Origin: Botrytis cinerea B05.10
Lineage: Eukaryota; Ascomycota; Leotiomycetes; Helotiales; Sclerotiniaceae
Assembly (NCBI RefSeq): GCF_000143535.2
Contig: NC_037313.1
Coordinates: 875,501 to 939,500 of the forward strand
Direction of reading: 5' to 3'
Length of the DNA: 64,000 nucleotides
Positions 46,596 to 59,132 of the stretch are shown one piece after another. The stretch's first letter is position 1, and each line of letters begins with the position of its first letter. The notes under the pieces are model-generated. The model was not told the DNA's origin, made no database searches, and worked only from the letters and a program-made list of their open reading frames with translations. A program made the position numbers and the translations under genes.

Positions 46596-48536
46596 CTAAG
46601 CCGCGCTCTCCGCACTATCACCACTCAAATCACTCTTTCCACTCCTCGCTCTTGCCGTGCTTGCTCTTCCCTCTCCCGCACTCGTAAACACATCTCGACT
46701 CTTCCTATCCGCCACGACGACTTTCGCAGCCAACGCGTCGCGGATTTCCTTCTCATCTCTGTTTCTCCACATTCGGACACCGGAGTTGCTGAGTGGCCAG
46801 AGAACTTTATTTTCGCGCATCAATTCTTCGTCGGTATCTTCCGTCACGCGTTCTTTCCTTCCGTAGATGATTTCTTCCCAGGAAGGTGCTTTGCTGGATG
46901 TGAGGATGTCGAAGTCACGGGCAAGCTCAGCGCAGTAGTGATCGAGGGGGAGATCGTTGACGTCGTTTCCGAAGGGGTTTTCGAGTTCGTTTCCGATGGC
47001 CATGAGACCGACGATGATATATGCTGCGGCGATGGTTCCGGGGATGGTAATCCATCTGAGAGAATCGTAGAGTTGGAAGGGGAGAAGGTAGACGTAGAGG
47101 TAGACGATTTGGGAAATGAGAATGTTGTAACCGATGGGGAGAGGAGTTTGGAGAACACGTTCTGCGGAAGCGGAACAATCGGTGAGGGCGTTGACGCAAC
47201 CGAGAATTTGACCCAAGACGACGGGAGAATCGAGAGTGCCGTTGCGGATGGTTCCTTCGACGTAGGAGTTTACGTAGGTGAGGATTTCATTGGGAAGATT
47301 TCCAACGGGTTTGCTGGATCTCTTGATGGCTTTTCGGGGGTTGCTAGCGGCGAAACTGAGACCGAGGTATTCACCAGCACGCTTCCAAGGTGTTCTCTTC
47401 TGCTCGACAAGAGCTTCAGGAGTAGTGGCCGATTGAGCATAAGTATTGAGATGATGGGTCAAAGCGGAGATATCGGCATAATGGGCATATGGTTCGAAAC
47501 GAAGTTTATGCTTGAGAGCAACAGCAAAGGTGAGAATGAGGTTGATACCGGTTACTTTTGCGAGGAGATCTTCTTTTCCCATGTCACCTTCACGTTCTTG
47601 AATGTTGACCCAGATGAATCGAGCTAAGTTGCGGGATTGGACCGAGAGAGATGCCCATGCTTTACGTCCATCGGAATAACTATGTTTTTGTTAGTCAAGC
47701 CTCTATGTATAATGTTCTGAATAATTAGGTCTGCCTCCATGGCAATGGCCCTCGGAGAGCCAGCGGAGCGTCATTTTAGAGAAATTTGACTTTTCAATGT
47801 CTAACATTGACTGGTAAATTGGTGTAAGATATGGGAGCAAGCCCCCAAACCCCCATTAGCTCGCTGCGCTCGATTTTTTGGACGCAAACTACCTATCCAG
47901 AAGGGGAGTAAAAGGAATAAGGAAGACCAACCGTTCATAAGCAGTAGTGCTCTTGAAACTTAATGCCAAAGAAATGACGAAACCAAGAACCGTCAAAAGT
48001 AGAGTATTCACAGCCAATTCCGTACCCGAAAACTCAGAAATACATGTAATTAAAGTAGACCAACATGCGATCCAGAAAAGAGGTACTATCATTCGAGGAA
48101 TAACGGATCCATGAAGGCGCATAAAATATGGAAGTTTGGAATGCGCATCCATATTTCTTGGTCCGACCTATTGGTGAAGACATTGTTAGTCATACTGAGA
48201 GGTTGGTTTATGAAGGCTTGAGATCTGGGTTCCATTCTGGGAAGGAATTTTTGGACTGGATGAGGAGAGGTAGAATATATATGACTGGGAGAAAGGAAAA
48301 GGATAGAAACGTACAAAATAATCATCCAGATTTAAATCATGTCTGCTTGCCCTATTGAAACTACTGGGAGTCGTCGCTCCACTAGCATGTACGTCGAATC
48401 CACCCTTAGACCTCATTGTGCTTTGTCTACTAGGAGTAACTTTCTCAGGATTTGGATGTATAACAGTTGGATTGGGATTGTCGTGAGGAAGAGTTGATGA
48501 AGTTAATGGGTCATGACCCCCAAAATCATCGGCCAT
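46596..48536 (-). CDS. Bestrophin-like anion channel (UPF0187)
   Basis: Three exons on the minus strand: 48315-48536, 47932-48167 and 46596-47679; introns of 147 and 252 nt; 513 residues. ATG 48534-48536 is chosen; the frame upstream only reaches a TTG. The N-terminus (about 74 residues) is disordered. Exons 2 and 3 rebuild the UPF0187/bestrophin signature: FMRLHGSVIPRMIVPLFW, LSFKSTTAYER|YSDGRKAWASL at the splice, and PLPIGYNILISQIVYLYVYLLPFQL, then IGNELENPFGNDVNDLPLD. The family forms pentameric chloride or other anion channels in membranes. The Ser/Arg/Ala-rich tail (about 35 residues) is probably cytosolic. The donor of the second intron (GTTGGT) is unusual but the frame join is exact. 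Confidence 0.85.
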
Positions 48537-49204
48537 GATGTCGGTTTTGTGGAAATTCCTCAAGGCTTGGAACGTTGGGTCGACTCAAAATAGGAGTCTA
48601 GAATGATTGGAGAGCAGCGTGTATGGATGCCGTTGTGGGTATTAAAAATTGTGGGTAGAGGGAGTTTGTAAAGGGAGGTCCAGATTCGTTAATGCGAGTG
48701 TAAGGTGTGAACGAGTGAACGGACTTGACAAAGTGAATCAGTTTTGCTTCGTATACCCAAAATACCTGGTTAATATGCAGTATATGGCTCGATATGTGAA
48801 CGGGTTCGTCAGTTGACCCGGTTCTTGACTCTGTTATGAAATCTTGGAGCTTGGAAAAGAACTGGAGAAGATCTTAGTCAATGAGGGAGAGTCATGTAAG
48901 GTTGTAGATTAAACGGATTTTGATATGGTCGAGGAAGGAGTGTGAAAAGAAAACTGGATCTGTTCTTCGTTTTGATTTCGATTCCAGATTCCTTCCGATG
49001 AGACGAGTGAATGAAGCACGACGTCCGTATTGAGGATGGAAAAGAGAGAGAGTCTGACGGCAGACCAATGTGTGTGTTGGGATGAAAAGGTAGATTTCGG
49101 AGGTTTGAGGTTGGATTTAAAAAAAGAAATGTGCAGCAATGCTTGCTTTGAACCCCTGAGAGATTAGATCGAGAGAGCACGGAAGGGCGAGAGAGAGAGG
49201 GGGT

Positions 49205-49266
49205 CAATGATTAATGATTAATGATTAATGGCTAATGGCTAATGGCTGATGGCTGATGGTCAATGG
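49205..49266. repeat. 7-bp tandem repeat
   Basis: About eight units grading from AATGATT through AATGGCT to GATGGCT. Confidence 0.85.
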
Positions 49267-51043
49267 CACGAAGGTCGTGAATATCTGACCTTGAAAGAGT
49301 CAGCTTATGGGCTTAGCAGACCGTAATTACGCCCCGGGATATGGATAGGGGTGGAGATGGAGATGGATATGATTCCCCTGCTGGCGTCGAATCTTCATCG
49401 GTCGTCAAGACATGGGATGGGATGGGATACGTGAGTGTCGATCTGCGAAGGACACAGACAGGCACTCTGTGTTCTGTGTTCTATGTTCTGTATATTGTAT
49501 GCTGGACTCTGTACGCTCTGCTTCACACACTCTGTCGTCGAAACCCATCTGTCATGGCCATAATCATCATCATAACATCCCGCGATTCCTCCCCTGACGT
49601 CGTGTTACAAAGACGTTACAGAATCTGCACACAAGAAAAGAAAAGAAAGGACAGACGACGGGTATCGATACACGATACACGACATCTCATCTCTGATAGG
49701 CGTACCTTGAAACGCCTCCAAGATCCAAGAACGCCACTCTCCACTCCATCCAGAGGACCTGCATTTTCACCATCTGCCACCAATCCATTTCCGAGGATTC
49801 TTCCGCCATGAACATGTCAAACATGTCAGTCACCTCACTCATGATTCATCCCTCCTTCTCTTCCTCTTTCCCTCGTTCCCTCACACACTCACTCTGGCAA
49901 TCCCGTCTCAATTGGGGAATTAGTGTGGAATTGCTCCGATTCTCCACTCGCTCTTGTTTGGACACTCCCGTACCGTACTCTGGACTATACTTTGAGCATG
50001 CTAGTCGCCAGCTAACTCACCCACTTACCACACACAACCCAGACCAGTCAAAACCGTTCATCGTCCCCTCAAAAAAAGAGTTCGTTCAACCTGCACACTT
50101 CACACCTCCCACACTAATCAATTACCGCAGGGGCTGAGTAATTAATTACGCACACACACATGCATGCACATGAATACTCCCCCCGTCCTCTCCCTGCGGG
50201 TCGGGCCACTCTAGACCATCCACGTAGGGGCCAAATGCTTGGCTGATGAAAACTTTAATAGCATTTGCCCCTTTTTGCGAACATAATTTTACGATTCCTG
50301 CTTCGTGACCAAGCCTTGTGAATGGAGGAGTACACGCCATCGGTATGCGTGCGTATATGCATCGATGGAGATACTTTTCTTTGCGCGCATGCAGATATGC
50401 ACAATGAGGTATAAATACTTACGGGGACGGAGAATGGAATGTTACACGAGGGGCGAGGGGGCGAAGATGAGTTCTGAAAATAGGTTTTGATTATTCAGCC
50501 TTGGTTGGGAAAATGTTGGACCTGTCTGCAGTTTGTAGATGGATGGGATTTATTATTGGGAATGTTGTCACCACATTCATTCCTGCTACTGATATGAACA
50601 AGTATATCGTCAAATGTCAATACCTACCTACCTACCTACCCATGTACTAGTAAAACGACACAAGTAAACGCAAAAACATGAGACGAATTTTAAATCTTTC
50701 CTGCAGTATTCACAAACCCAAATCAAATCAAATCAAATCAAAACCATCTCCATCCCATTCAATCCAATCCAATCAACCCCCCCTCCCCGGATCCTCCAAG
50801 AATCAAAAAAAAAAAAATATGATCAAAAAAAATCCCAAAACAATAGCACGTTTCATCTCGTATTTCCCGGTGGGAGAATCTTAACCCCCCCATGAACAAC
50901 TACCCAAACCGGTATGTGATCTCCACTTCAACGGGACCTAATGAAACATTGTCTGCTAAGTGATAATTCGATCGGCAAATGCATGCATGCATGTATGCAT
51001 GGGTGATGTTCTGGAAGATGAAGATGAAGGGAAGAAAAGCACA

Positions 51044-51080
51044 GAAGGAAAGAAAGAAAGAAAGAAAGAAAGAAGGAAAG
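51044..51080. repeat. GAAA microsatellite
   Basis: About eight GAAA/GGAA units in a row. Confidence 0.85.
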
Positions 51081-51511
51081 ATTTGCCGATTTGAGATTTC
51101 GAAAATACAATAAATATCCTGTGCAGAATGGAGAGTGAGGATGCATGAGCAGTTTACCTGCGAGGGATGAGTGAGAATGGGAATGGGAATGGGAATGGGA
51201 ATTGTTCGAAAGGGGAAGAGAAGAATGAAAAAATGTCGTGTATAGAGTCCTTCTATATATATCGAGAGGGCTTGAAACGCATATGAGATACCATACCTAG
51301 TATAGTATAATTATAATATCTAGATAATATATAACATGTAACATCGCACATACCATATGTAACAAATATAACACATAACTTATCACACAAATTCAAAAAC
51401 AAAAACAAAAAATCTTCCTGAACTTTGTGGGAATCTGCTTATTATTCTATTTCACATCTTGTGCGTATTGTATCTATCTGTCTGCGCTGTATACTACTTC
51501 CTATTCTGATT

Positions 51512-51550
51512 CTCACCTCATCTCACCTCACCTCACCTCACCTCATCTCA
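51512..51550. repeat. CTCAC pentanucleotide repeat
   Basis: Seven or so CTCAC/CTCAT units. Confidence 0.85.
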
Positions 51551-52158
51551 CTATATACAATTGATTTATATAGACTAAATATCTTTAATCAACTTTTCTA
51601 TTATTTATTGATCTCGAATAATATATAGAAAACCAAAAGAAAAACAGATGTTTCTTACTACATTATAAGACATTTATTTTACTACAAAAAAACCCCCCGA
51701 AAAAGATTATAAAGTCGAAAAGTCGAAAACTTCAATAAGATACTTGACCGATATGGCCGACGATAACTACCTACATCGTCGCTCGCCGCAGCGAATGGCG
51801 TCCATCCCCTTTCTTTACGCATTCATTATTCAACTCCCACAACGTAGGTAGGTTACAGCGAGATAAGATAATCCCTCGGGAACGAGTACCAAACCGTCAC
51901 AGGATCACAATCGAAATGCGTAATTCGATTAATAATTAACCAATTCTCAATTTTTTTTTTTTTTCAATTCCAATCCATCTGCTACCTACTGTGCTACTAA
52001 TATACTAATAATAATAATCGTCCTTTCAAACTCCATCTTCAATATCCCATGCTCATCATGCTCATCATGCTTACTTACTTACTTGCGACTTGGCCCTCGG
52101 TCCAATTTGATTTTTTGGATACCTAGGTAGTTATTGAATTTTTTCTTTCTTTCTGCCA

Positions 52159-52189
<31 letters not shown>

Positions 52190-52741
52190 AATCGATATCC
52201 CAGTGGATTCACTACCTACCTACCTACCGACCGTGTAATTCGCACCTGACCAATGAGTATGCATAGGTATGCGTGAGAATGAATCTCGGTACCGACCCCC
52301 TATAAACCAAACTAACTAACCAACCAACTAAACTCTCTAGTACCTTATGGAGCTCTCCATGAATCGAGACCGTTCTCGAGTCTTGAGTCTTGAGTCTTGA
52401 GTCTAATTATTCTGTACAGAGTAATAAGGTTATACACGCACGCACGCAAACATACCTGGCACGTGCCTAGATCCATACCATACCACACACAAACCACAAG
52501 AGAGAAGAGAGAACTCCCACGAGTCCAGACGCCTCTATTTGCTGAAAATTCTTCTCGCTTCCTTCTCGTGTTCACATCCGCATTTCATCCACCCATTGAT
52601 TCATCGATCAATATTCATCAATCAATATCCAAATTCTAACTTTTTATTTTTTTATCGCGGGGTCTCCGCTCCCAATTGGGTTTCTCCGGACTCTCTTTGG
52701 TGTTTGGTTTGGGTTGGGTTGGGTTGTTCTAGGTAGGTAGG

Positions 52742-52832
52742 TCGGATTCTGATTCTGATTCTGATTTGGATTCTGATTCGGATTTCGATTCTGACTCGGT
52801 TTTTTGACTCGGATTGGCATTCTGATTCTGAT
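52742..52832. repeat. GATTCT-type hexanucleotide repeat
   Basis: Imperfect repeat of GATTCT, GATTTG and GACTCG units over about 90 bp. It makes a Ser-Glu-rich open frame on the minus strand, which I regard as a by-product. Confidence 0.8.
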
Positions 52833-53486
52833 GGAAACAAATATACTTTGGATGGATGGAAGGTTGGTGCGTTGAGACATGTATAGTATATATTCTGTGC
52901 TGTATACAAACAATTATTTGCAATGAGGGAAGTGGATATCCCATACCTTCCTTCACACCCAGCACCAAACCCTCCCAGGAAAAAACATCTCAGACATATA
53001 ATTTCGCAATTGGGAACGTACACCCACCCACCATACCATACCATACATCCACACCGTACCTCCCAAGACGCATCGAGATTACCATGACAGTCTTCACCAG
53101 TTCTCTTGGTGGATGGATATTAAATAAAGTTTCTGTGCGTTTTCTTATTTTCTTATTTTTGGGGGGGGTTTAAGAGAGAGAGGAGAGGGGAAAGGATATA
53201 CTAGGGCATTACTTCGGGAATGCAAATTTCTAATCACAGAAAGATAGATAGATACCTAGGTAATGAATGCGAAATGCTAAATGCTTCCTCCTATGGATGC
53301 CTTTGACTCTCTGTCATATTCTATTCCATTCAATAAAGAGTAGAATACAGGTTCCAACCCCAGAAAGAAACCTTACGAAGTACGTGAACTCTCTCCCCAT
53401 CGGGAAAGTCAAATCAAATCAAATCAAATCTCACATCTTCCCTATATAAATTTTCTATTTCATTCATTCCTCCCTCCCTCCTCCCC

Positions 53487-53531
53487 GCCTGCCCTGAAAT
53501 GCGGCGGGTGGGGAGGCAGTCCAGGGCAGGC
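53487..53531. other. GC-rich perfect hairpin
   Basis: GCCTGCCCTG (53487-53496) and CAGGGCAGGC (53522-53531) form a perfect 10-bp stem with a 25-nt G-rich loop, in an otherwise AT-rich region. It is not followed by a T-run and lies in no gene. Confidence 0.7.
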
Positions 53532-54105
53532 GCGAGACCCGTGCCGTGAGATTACCTATACGATAGATGTATGGCCCATCCACTCACTCACTCATCAATT
53601 CCTTATATCCATCCCCCAAATTTCAAATCGGACATCGCGTCCCCTGTCTACTTTCTACCATCTCCCATCACGACTCACGAGTCTGCCAATCGGGAACTCC
53701 GTGTCGGTGCGTTCGTCGGCCTGCAAAGTATGATGTGCAGAGAATATGAGACGCGGGTGCTAGCTAGATAGCTATACTGTACTCTGTAGAAATACACACA
53801 CCACAACTCTCTGAGAGGTCTCGAGATGATCAATCGTAGATACAATCTAAAACTGCTTGTGCTTTGGTTTTTTCTCTCCTTCTCTGAGTCGCGCGGATAT
53901 GTATATGTGTGTGTGCATGTACAATAGCATGAGCATGGTACGTATGGTAAGACAGATATGTGATATACGATATGCAACAAAGAGACGATGAAGCTATTCC
54001 CAACCTCAAAAAGCATATAGAGCTATTCCCAGCCCCGAGAAGCATCCCCCCTTGCCTGAACTCTCGTAGAACCATATATACCCACCGCAGCTGGACTTAA
54101 AACAT

Positions 54106-54471
54106 GCCTTAAACAAGGACTTAAACGTGCCATAGATCGCAATCAATATGGACTTTCCATGCCGTGCTCTCGTCCAGCCTTATTTTCACTTCCACGGCTC
54201 CCTTGAGAGGCTTTCCACATTCCGAAATCCCATTCAGAGGACTTAAACTTCACCAGCTTGATCGGAACGAAACATCGACTACACCGAAACCTGATTGCCT
54301 CAACCTGAGGGCTTACCGGACCTTAAACAAGGACTTAAACGTGCCACATATCGCAATCATTATGAACTTTCCATGCCTTAAGCAAAGACCTAACCATGCC
54401 TCCGCGAGGGCTTTAAACGTGCCTTAAACAAGGGCTTAAACTTGCCATAGATCGCAATCACTATGGGCTTT
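54106..54471. repeat. 57-bp unit in three copies
   Basis: Copies at 54106-54162, 54321-54376 and 54421-54471 (the last truncated). Each starts CCTTAAACAAGGACTTAAAC, continues with a TCGCAATCA core and ends near CTTTCCATGCC. Copies 1 and 2 are 158 bp apart and copies 2 and 3 only 45 bp. Further ACTTAAAC pieces lie between them, so the region looks like a decayed tandem array. Confidence 0.85.
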
Positions 54472-56352
54472 GAAAGGTTGAAGAGATGGTACGTCGTCTT
54501 AATCGAGGAGTATATCTTCTCTTTCCGTACTGGCAGGACGTTGAGACGTTGATTATTGAAGCCAGGACCCCTTCCATAGAACCTATTCCTTATGTAGCTA
54601 GGTCACTATGAGAGAATCGTTCTTGTAGGGGTGGAAGGGGTGTAGAATTACTAATGCTACGGATCCAGATTATATCTCAATCCGTTAATGTCGCACCTTC
54701 CATATTTATCCCTAACAGCGACGAGAAGCTTTAGCAGCTCGAGGCGGAAGGCGGGAATCATGTGGAAGTTAGATGAATGCCTCAGGTTTTCTTCTATATA
54801 ATGATGGATGCAGTTCGAAGTAGGATGCGCATGTATGTGATCCATTTCCTCTTTTTTTACTAGTACTCCTATCATATCTAAATATACTTATAGAAAATCC
54901 AGTCTAACCTCTTCTAACCCCCCAAATCTACCAATTAAGGTTAAAACAATATATAAATTATATAATTTACATCTATTTATCTATCTAGATCCCGTCCAAT
55001 TTTCCCTTCCCACATACTTATCTTTTTTCCTCGCGTATAAATTATAGTGAGCCATATAAACTCGTAAAATAACTGGTACATTCAATCCCTATCTACCACC
55101 GCGATTTCCTGAGGGTCTACTGTGGGGAGAAGAAAAAAATATGCTGGCTCGACTAGGTAGAATACCTCGATACATAGATGAACGAATGAATGAAAGAGCG
55201 AGAAATCGCTACTCCACGTGGCGTGGATAGATGCCTGTGATGTCTGATGCTGATTATGAGTATGTATTAAGGAATGGAGAATGAAAATGGAAGAGGAATT
55301 GCACTACCTTGATGGGATGGATGGGATAGTGATTTGGTTTGGTCTGGTCTGGTCTGGTTTGGTTTCTTTTTGGATGGGGCCAGATCAGCTTGGTTTAGAT
55401 TGCTAGGAATTGGTGGAGACTATATGTATGTTTATTGTGGTTATATATGATTTATACATTGTGGGAGAAGATCAATTATAGGTATTCAATGTTGTGATGT
55501 CTTGTGGTGGAGGGTCGGAGAGTTTGATTGATTTGTTGTTCTTATTGCTTGTTAGTGGTGAGGTAGTGAGGAAAAGGGAGGTTAAGTGTGAACGAATTGT
55601 GAATGAAGTGAAGGATATTTCGGAAGTTAGGTATAAGTAGATATATATCATAAGTGAAGATTGAGCAGATATAAGCTGTATAATATATTTCTTGGTTTTG
55701 TGATAAGAGAAGTGAGGAGAAAAGACCAAAAGCAATACTTAGAGTCACTGTGCACCAAGGGGTGGAGGGATAGATTAAGATACTTCCTATCTACACAGAA
55801 ATAAGAAGCTGAATAGGAGACCTGAGGAAGATGTCACGATTTTTAGGAAGGTAAGAAGGGTTTTTTCTAGACTGAAAACGGTTTTACTGTGTTTATTTTC
55901 GTATTGATACACAATTTCTTCCTCGTATCTTTTACATTGATCTCTGAAAGGGATCCGTTGTGAAGCATTTGGGAGTTGCAGTACCTGGGCGGAGAAGCAT
56001 GAGAGCAGTGTGTTGAGAATTGAGAATTGAGAGAATAGGAAGGTCATCATAGTATTGTGACTTTGGCAAGTTGTGTGTGGGATTTATATCGAGGTGCTAG
56101 AGGTATTGAAGTTTGGAAAAGCGAGGAGGGGTAAATGAAGTAGATGGTAGGGATGAGGGCTTTGAGGTTCTCCTGAATCATCTTGCGGTTTGGGAGATGA
56201 GAAGGGATGAGTGAGAAGTAATTTTGTATGGATGAATGATGTGTTATGAGAGTGGAATTTGAATATTTTGGTACAGTTTTTTATAGGATTACAAACAGAA
56301 AGGTAAGAAGGCCATATATTTATGGGTGCTTTTTTAGGAATAAATAAAGCAA

Positions 56353-56552
56353 AGTGTTTAATAATCCGGACTGTAATTCAACAATAAAGATTATCAAATA
56401 TCCAAACCAACTAGAACATTCAAATCATTGGGATATCGAATATGATTAGAATATTAAATCTGATTGGAATATTGAACTATTTCCAGATTCCTAATTCCTT
56501 CTGGACATTCAAAACCTTGTATTATTGCATGTCAGTCCGAACTATTAGATAC
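56353..56552 (-). mobile_element. MITE-like element, copy D
   Basis: About 200 bp in the inverted orientation like copy A. Left end GTGTTTAATAATCCGGACTG, right end CAGTCCGAACTATTAGATAC. The core is more diverged and carries a short internal duplication (ATTAGAATATTAAATCTG). Confidence 0.8.
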
Positions 56553-57358
56553 CTGGATCTGGTAAAGTCTATGTTGGGTATGAGGCAGGAGTTAAATCAT
56601 GGATTAACTGGATAGGATCAAAAAAGAAAGAAGGTAATGTATGGTATTTACTGAAGTGGAAATTCATTGGAATAGACTGGATTAGAGAATATTGGATAAT
56701 GAGGATAGGGATTCACAAATTAAATAATAAGCAAGTATTAATGGTTACATTTTTTGGCTATGAAGTGAAGAAGGAAAAGGACTGAGGGGAGTAATGCAGA
56801 TGGTAGAAAAAAAGCCAGTGATGAGGTATGAGAGTAACACTGAGGTATGTCTAGTGGTGAGCTTGATTATTTGTGGATAAAGTCATTGTTCTTATTCTTT
56901 GGTACAAGTGTGCACATAAAACTATTGCAAACTCTTTTTCACAGTGGAACATCAGTTGAGACATTTATTTTATTGTATTTTATGGTCTTCAGTAACAGTC
57001 TATTATACAGAGAACTGATAATCAAACCCAATGTGAGAACAAAATATCTACATCCTGTTTGCGCAGAAACTCCATCCAGTCCTTGGTTCTTGTGAAGCAA
57101 ACAATGGTGTATTGCTTAGACCCTTTATGTTGGTATCAACTTGGTTATTAAGTGTAAAGTACTTTAGTCTATCGTGGTTGTGATTGTTTTTAATCATTTA
57201 CCGTGGAAAGCTATGTACATTTATAGGTAGGAGCTAGCGTCCGAGCTAGCCAATACAGCTCCCTCTTTATGATCACATGATCAATATCCCGACACTTTCT
57301 CTTCAAACTCAGAAGCGTCCTGTAAGTCTATGCATCAGGGGACCTCGGGACAACTCCT

Positions 57359-58353
57359 TCAGTAATAACCCACTTGAACTGGATTTCCATTTGCATTTGG
57401 GTAATTGCAAGAGCGACTGAAGTATTGATGTACAAAAGACTGCACATTGAATGCGGAACCAGGATTGGGATTGGGATTAAGGTTGAAAGTGTTGTTGGGA
57501 CCGAGAAAGAAGTTGATGTTGAAATTGAGGATGGCATCTTTGATTCCTATCATTTCAAGATTCTCAAATCTCAATAGAGTATCGCGACAGCTGTCCATGT
57601 CGTATGACCAGCGGTCAGATGTGGTGAACCCCATGAAAGAAATATCGACTCTGCGGACGCTGTTCATTATCTCGACGGCTTTTGCATTGTATGAGGGGAG
57701 AAGTCTCTGGCAGGAGAGGCTCATTTTGTTGTACGCATATTGGGTTTTGTTGGCGTAGATCAACGGTGTATCTATTTTCGGGTTGAAATAGATAGTGCCA
57801 GGATATCTTAAGTTTGTGCCGTCATTCTCAGGCGAATGAAGGTCTTGGTAAAGTCGGACATAATGTATGAGTGTTTCTTTGCGACTTTCCCTGTTGACGA
57901 AGGCAGCTGGAATTTGGCAGATGGGGGCAGGGAAAGGTGGTCCGTACACAAAAAAATCGTTCGGTGGCTGTTCTAAAGGATAGTTGACGGGAAGAGGCTG
58001 ATCGGGTGGCGCTACTTTTACATAGCCCCCTTGAAGGCTCACTTTTCTGGATTCGAAAGTTGAGCGCCAAATCTGACGGCGAATTTCAATTGGTAACTTA
58101 GGAAAGAGAGTGAACTCTGTGAGTAAAGTTGGACAAGTTGTTCCGATTCCTTTGTCTACACCCCGAGGTTCCTCCACAGGTTGAGACTTCTTAGACTTCT
58201 TAGGCTTCTTAGCTCGTGGTCTCTTGACTTGAGATTTCGATTTCTTGACTGCATTGCCAGATGATGGTTTTGGATCCCTTTGAAAAAAAAAATCAATTAG
58301 TTATCATTCAACTTTCTTGAAAGTGTTTCTTACATTGTGTTGCTACTGTCCAT
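57359..58353 (-). CDS. 2EXR-domain protein 1
   Basis: Two exons on the minus strand: 58334-58353 (20 nt) and 57359-58277; a 56-nt intron; 312 residues. After a Lys-rich leader that looks like a nuclear localisation signal (VKRPRAKKPKKSKKS), the 2EXR fungal F-box-like motif appears: TLFPKLPIEIRRQIWRSTF, then AAFVNRESRKETLIHYVRLY and a YFNPKID strand. 2EXR proteins are abundant in Leotiomycetes and Sordariomycetes; their biochemical role is not established. The tail is Asn/Pro-rich. The single intron interrupts codon 7 as AT|G. A paralogue follows about 0.8 kb further on the same strand. Confidence 0.85.
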
Positions 58354-59132
58354 AATCATTGATTGATTTTACTCTCGAACTGTGTTGCTTAAGCTGTTGT
58401 GCAAAAAGTTTATTCAAAAAAGTAGTTGTTGGTTGCAGTTGTTGGTGGTAGTTGTTGGTGGTAGTTGTTGGTGGTATCCTTGAACTGTGCTGTTTGAAAC
58501 TTTTGTGCAGAAGGGAAAGTATTGTTCAATGAAGTAATGCTGATTGTATTTCTCGAACATGTATTGTTTAGAAATAATGTGCAAAAGTGAAGGCTTATAT
58601 AATAAAATATTGATCTCGGCTAATCGGCAGCTGTATCAACAACATTGCCCTAATATAACTCACCATACCATAGCCATTTATGAGTATAGCTGAATAACCA
58701 ATAATGTGATCTTCAAAGACGTTGGATGAACTGCCTAGATACTTGCGGAAACATATTATTTGAAGGTCTATCTGTTAAATTCACGAAACATATTGATCTA
58801 CGATATAGCATTGTCCTGTAATTCACTCTTCTCGGACCATACCATTCAACTTTACAATACTTCGTGGAATCTGGGAACTCAACATTATTTTATGTATCCA
58901 AATTGAGGAAAAAAAAGGTCACTGGTGGTTTGATTGTTTGCTGCTTGATTTTGCTAATGAAAGAAAACTAAAGAACAACTGTAATGCTCAATCACTTAGA
59001 CTAAACTATCAAGCCACAGAAAGCTTTGTGACAAACCGTTTTATCATGTAGATTTTAATTTCATACAAATATATCAATAAGTAAAATAGATCTCATGCTC
59101 TCTCCACGTTGCCACCCCACTGGGTTCCTCTT
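58354..59132. other. Intergenic between 2EXR paralogues
   Basis: Holds three perfect copies of a 13-bp unit (GTTGTTGGTGGTA) at 58438-58476. No gene seen. Confidence 0.55.

Larger units (their letters stand above)
48537..57358. other. 8.8 kb gene-poor, microsatellite-rich region
   Basis: No ATG-started, spliceable frame with family content was found on either strand. The DNA is rich in short repeats: a 7-bp array at 49205-49266, GAAA at 51044-51080, GGGAAT at 51174-51202, CTCAC at 51512-51550, GATA at 52160-52190 and GATTCT at 52742-52832. A GC hairpin lies at 53487-53531, a 57-bp repeat at 54106-54471 and a MITE copy near 56.4 kb. Open frames such as 49341-49811 are compositionally biased. 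It could contain a non-coding transcript or a very long promoter. Confidence 0.5.

Noticed and set aside
46476..47627. 383-codon plus-strand frame opposite the bestrophin gene
   Set aside because: Antisense shadow; the minus strand carries the clear UPF0187 signature.
49341..49811. 156-codon frame in the gene desert
   Set aside because: Although it has an ATG, its composition is biased by surrounding simple sequence and no domain is visible.
52652..53044. Ser-Glu-rich minus-strand frame as a disordered protein
   Set aside because: It is a translation of the GATTCT repeat; several frames are open there for the same reason.
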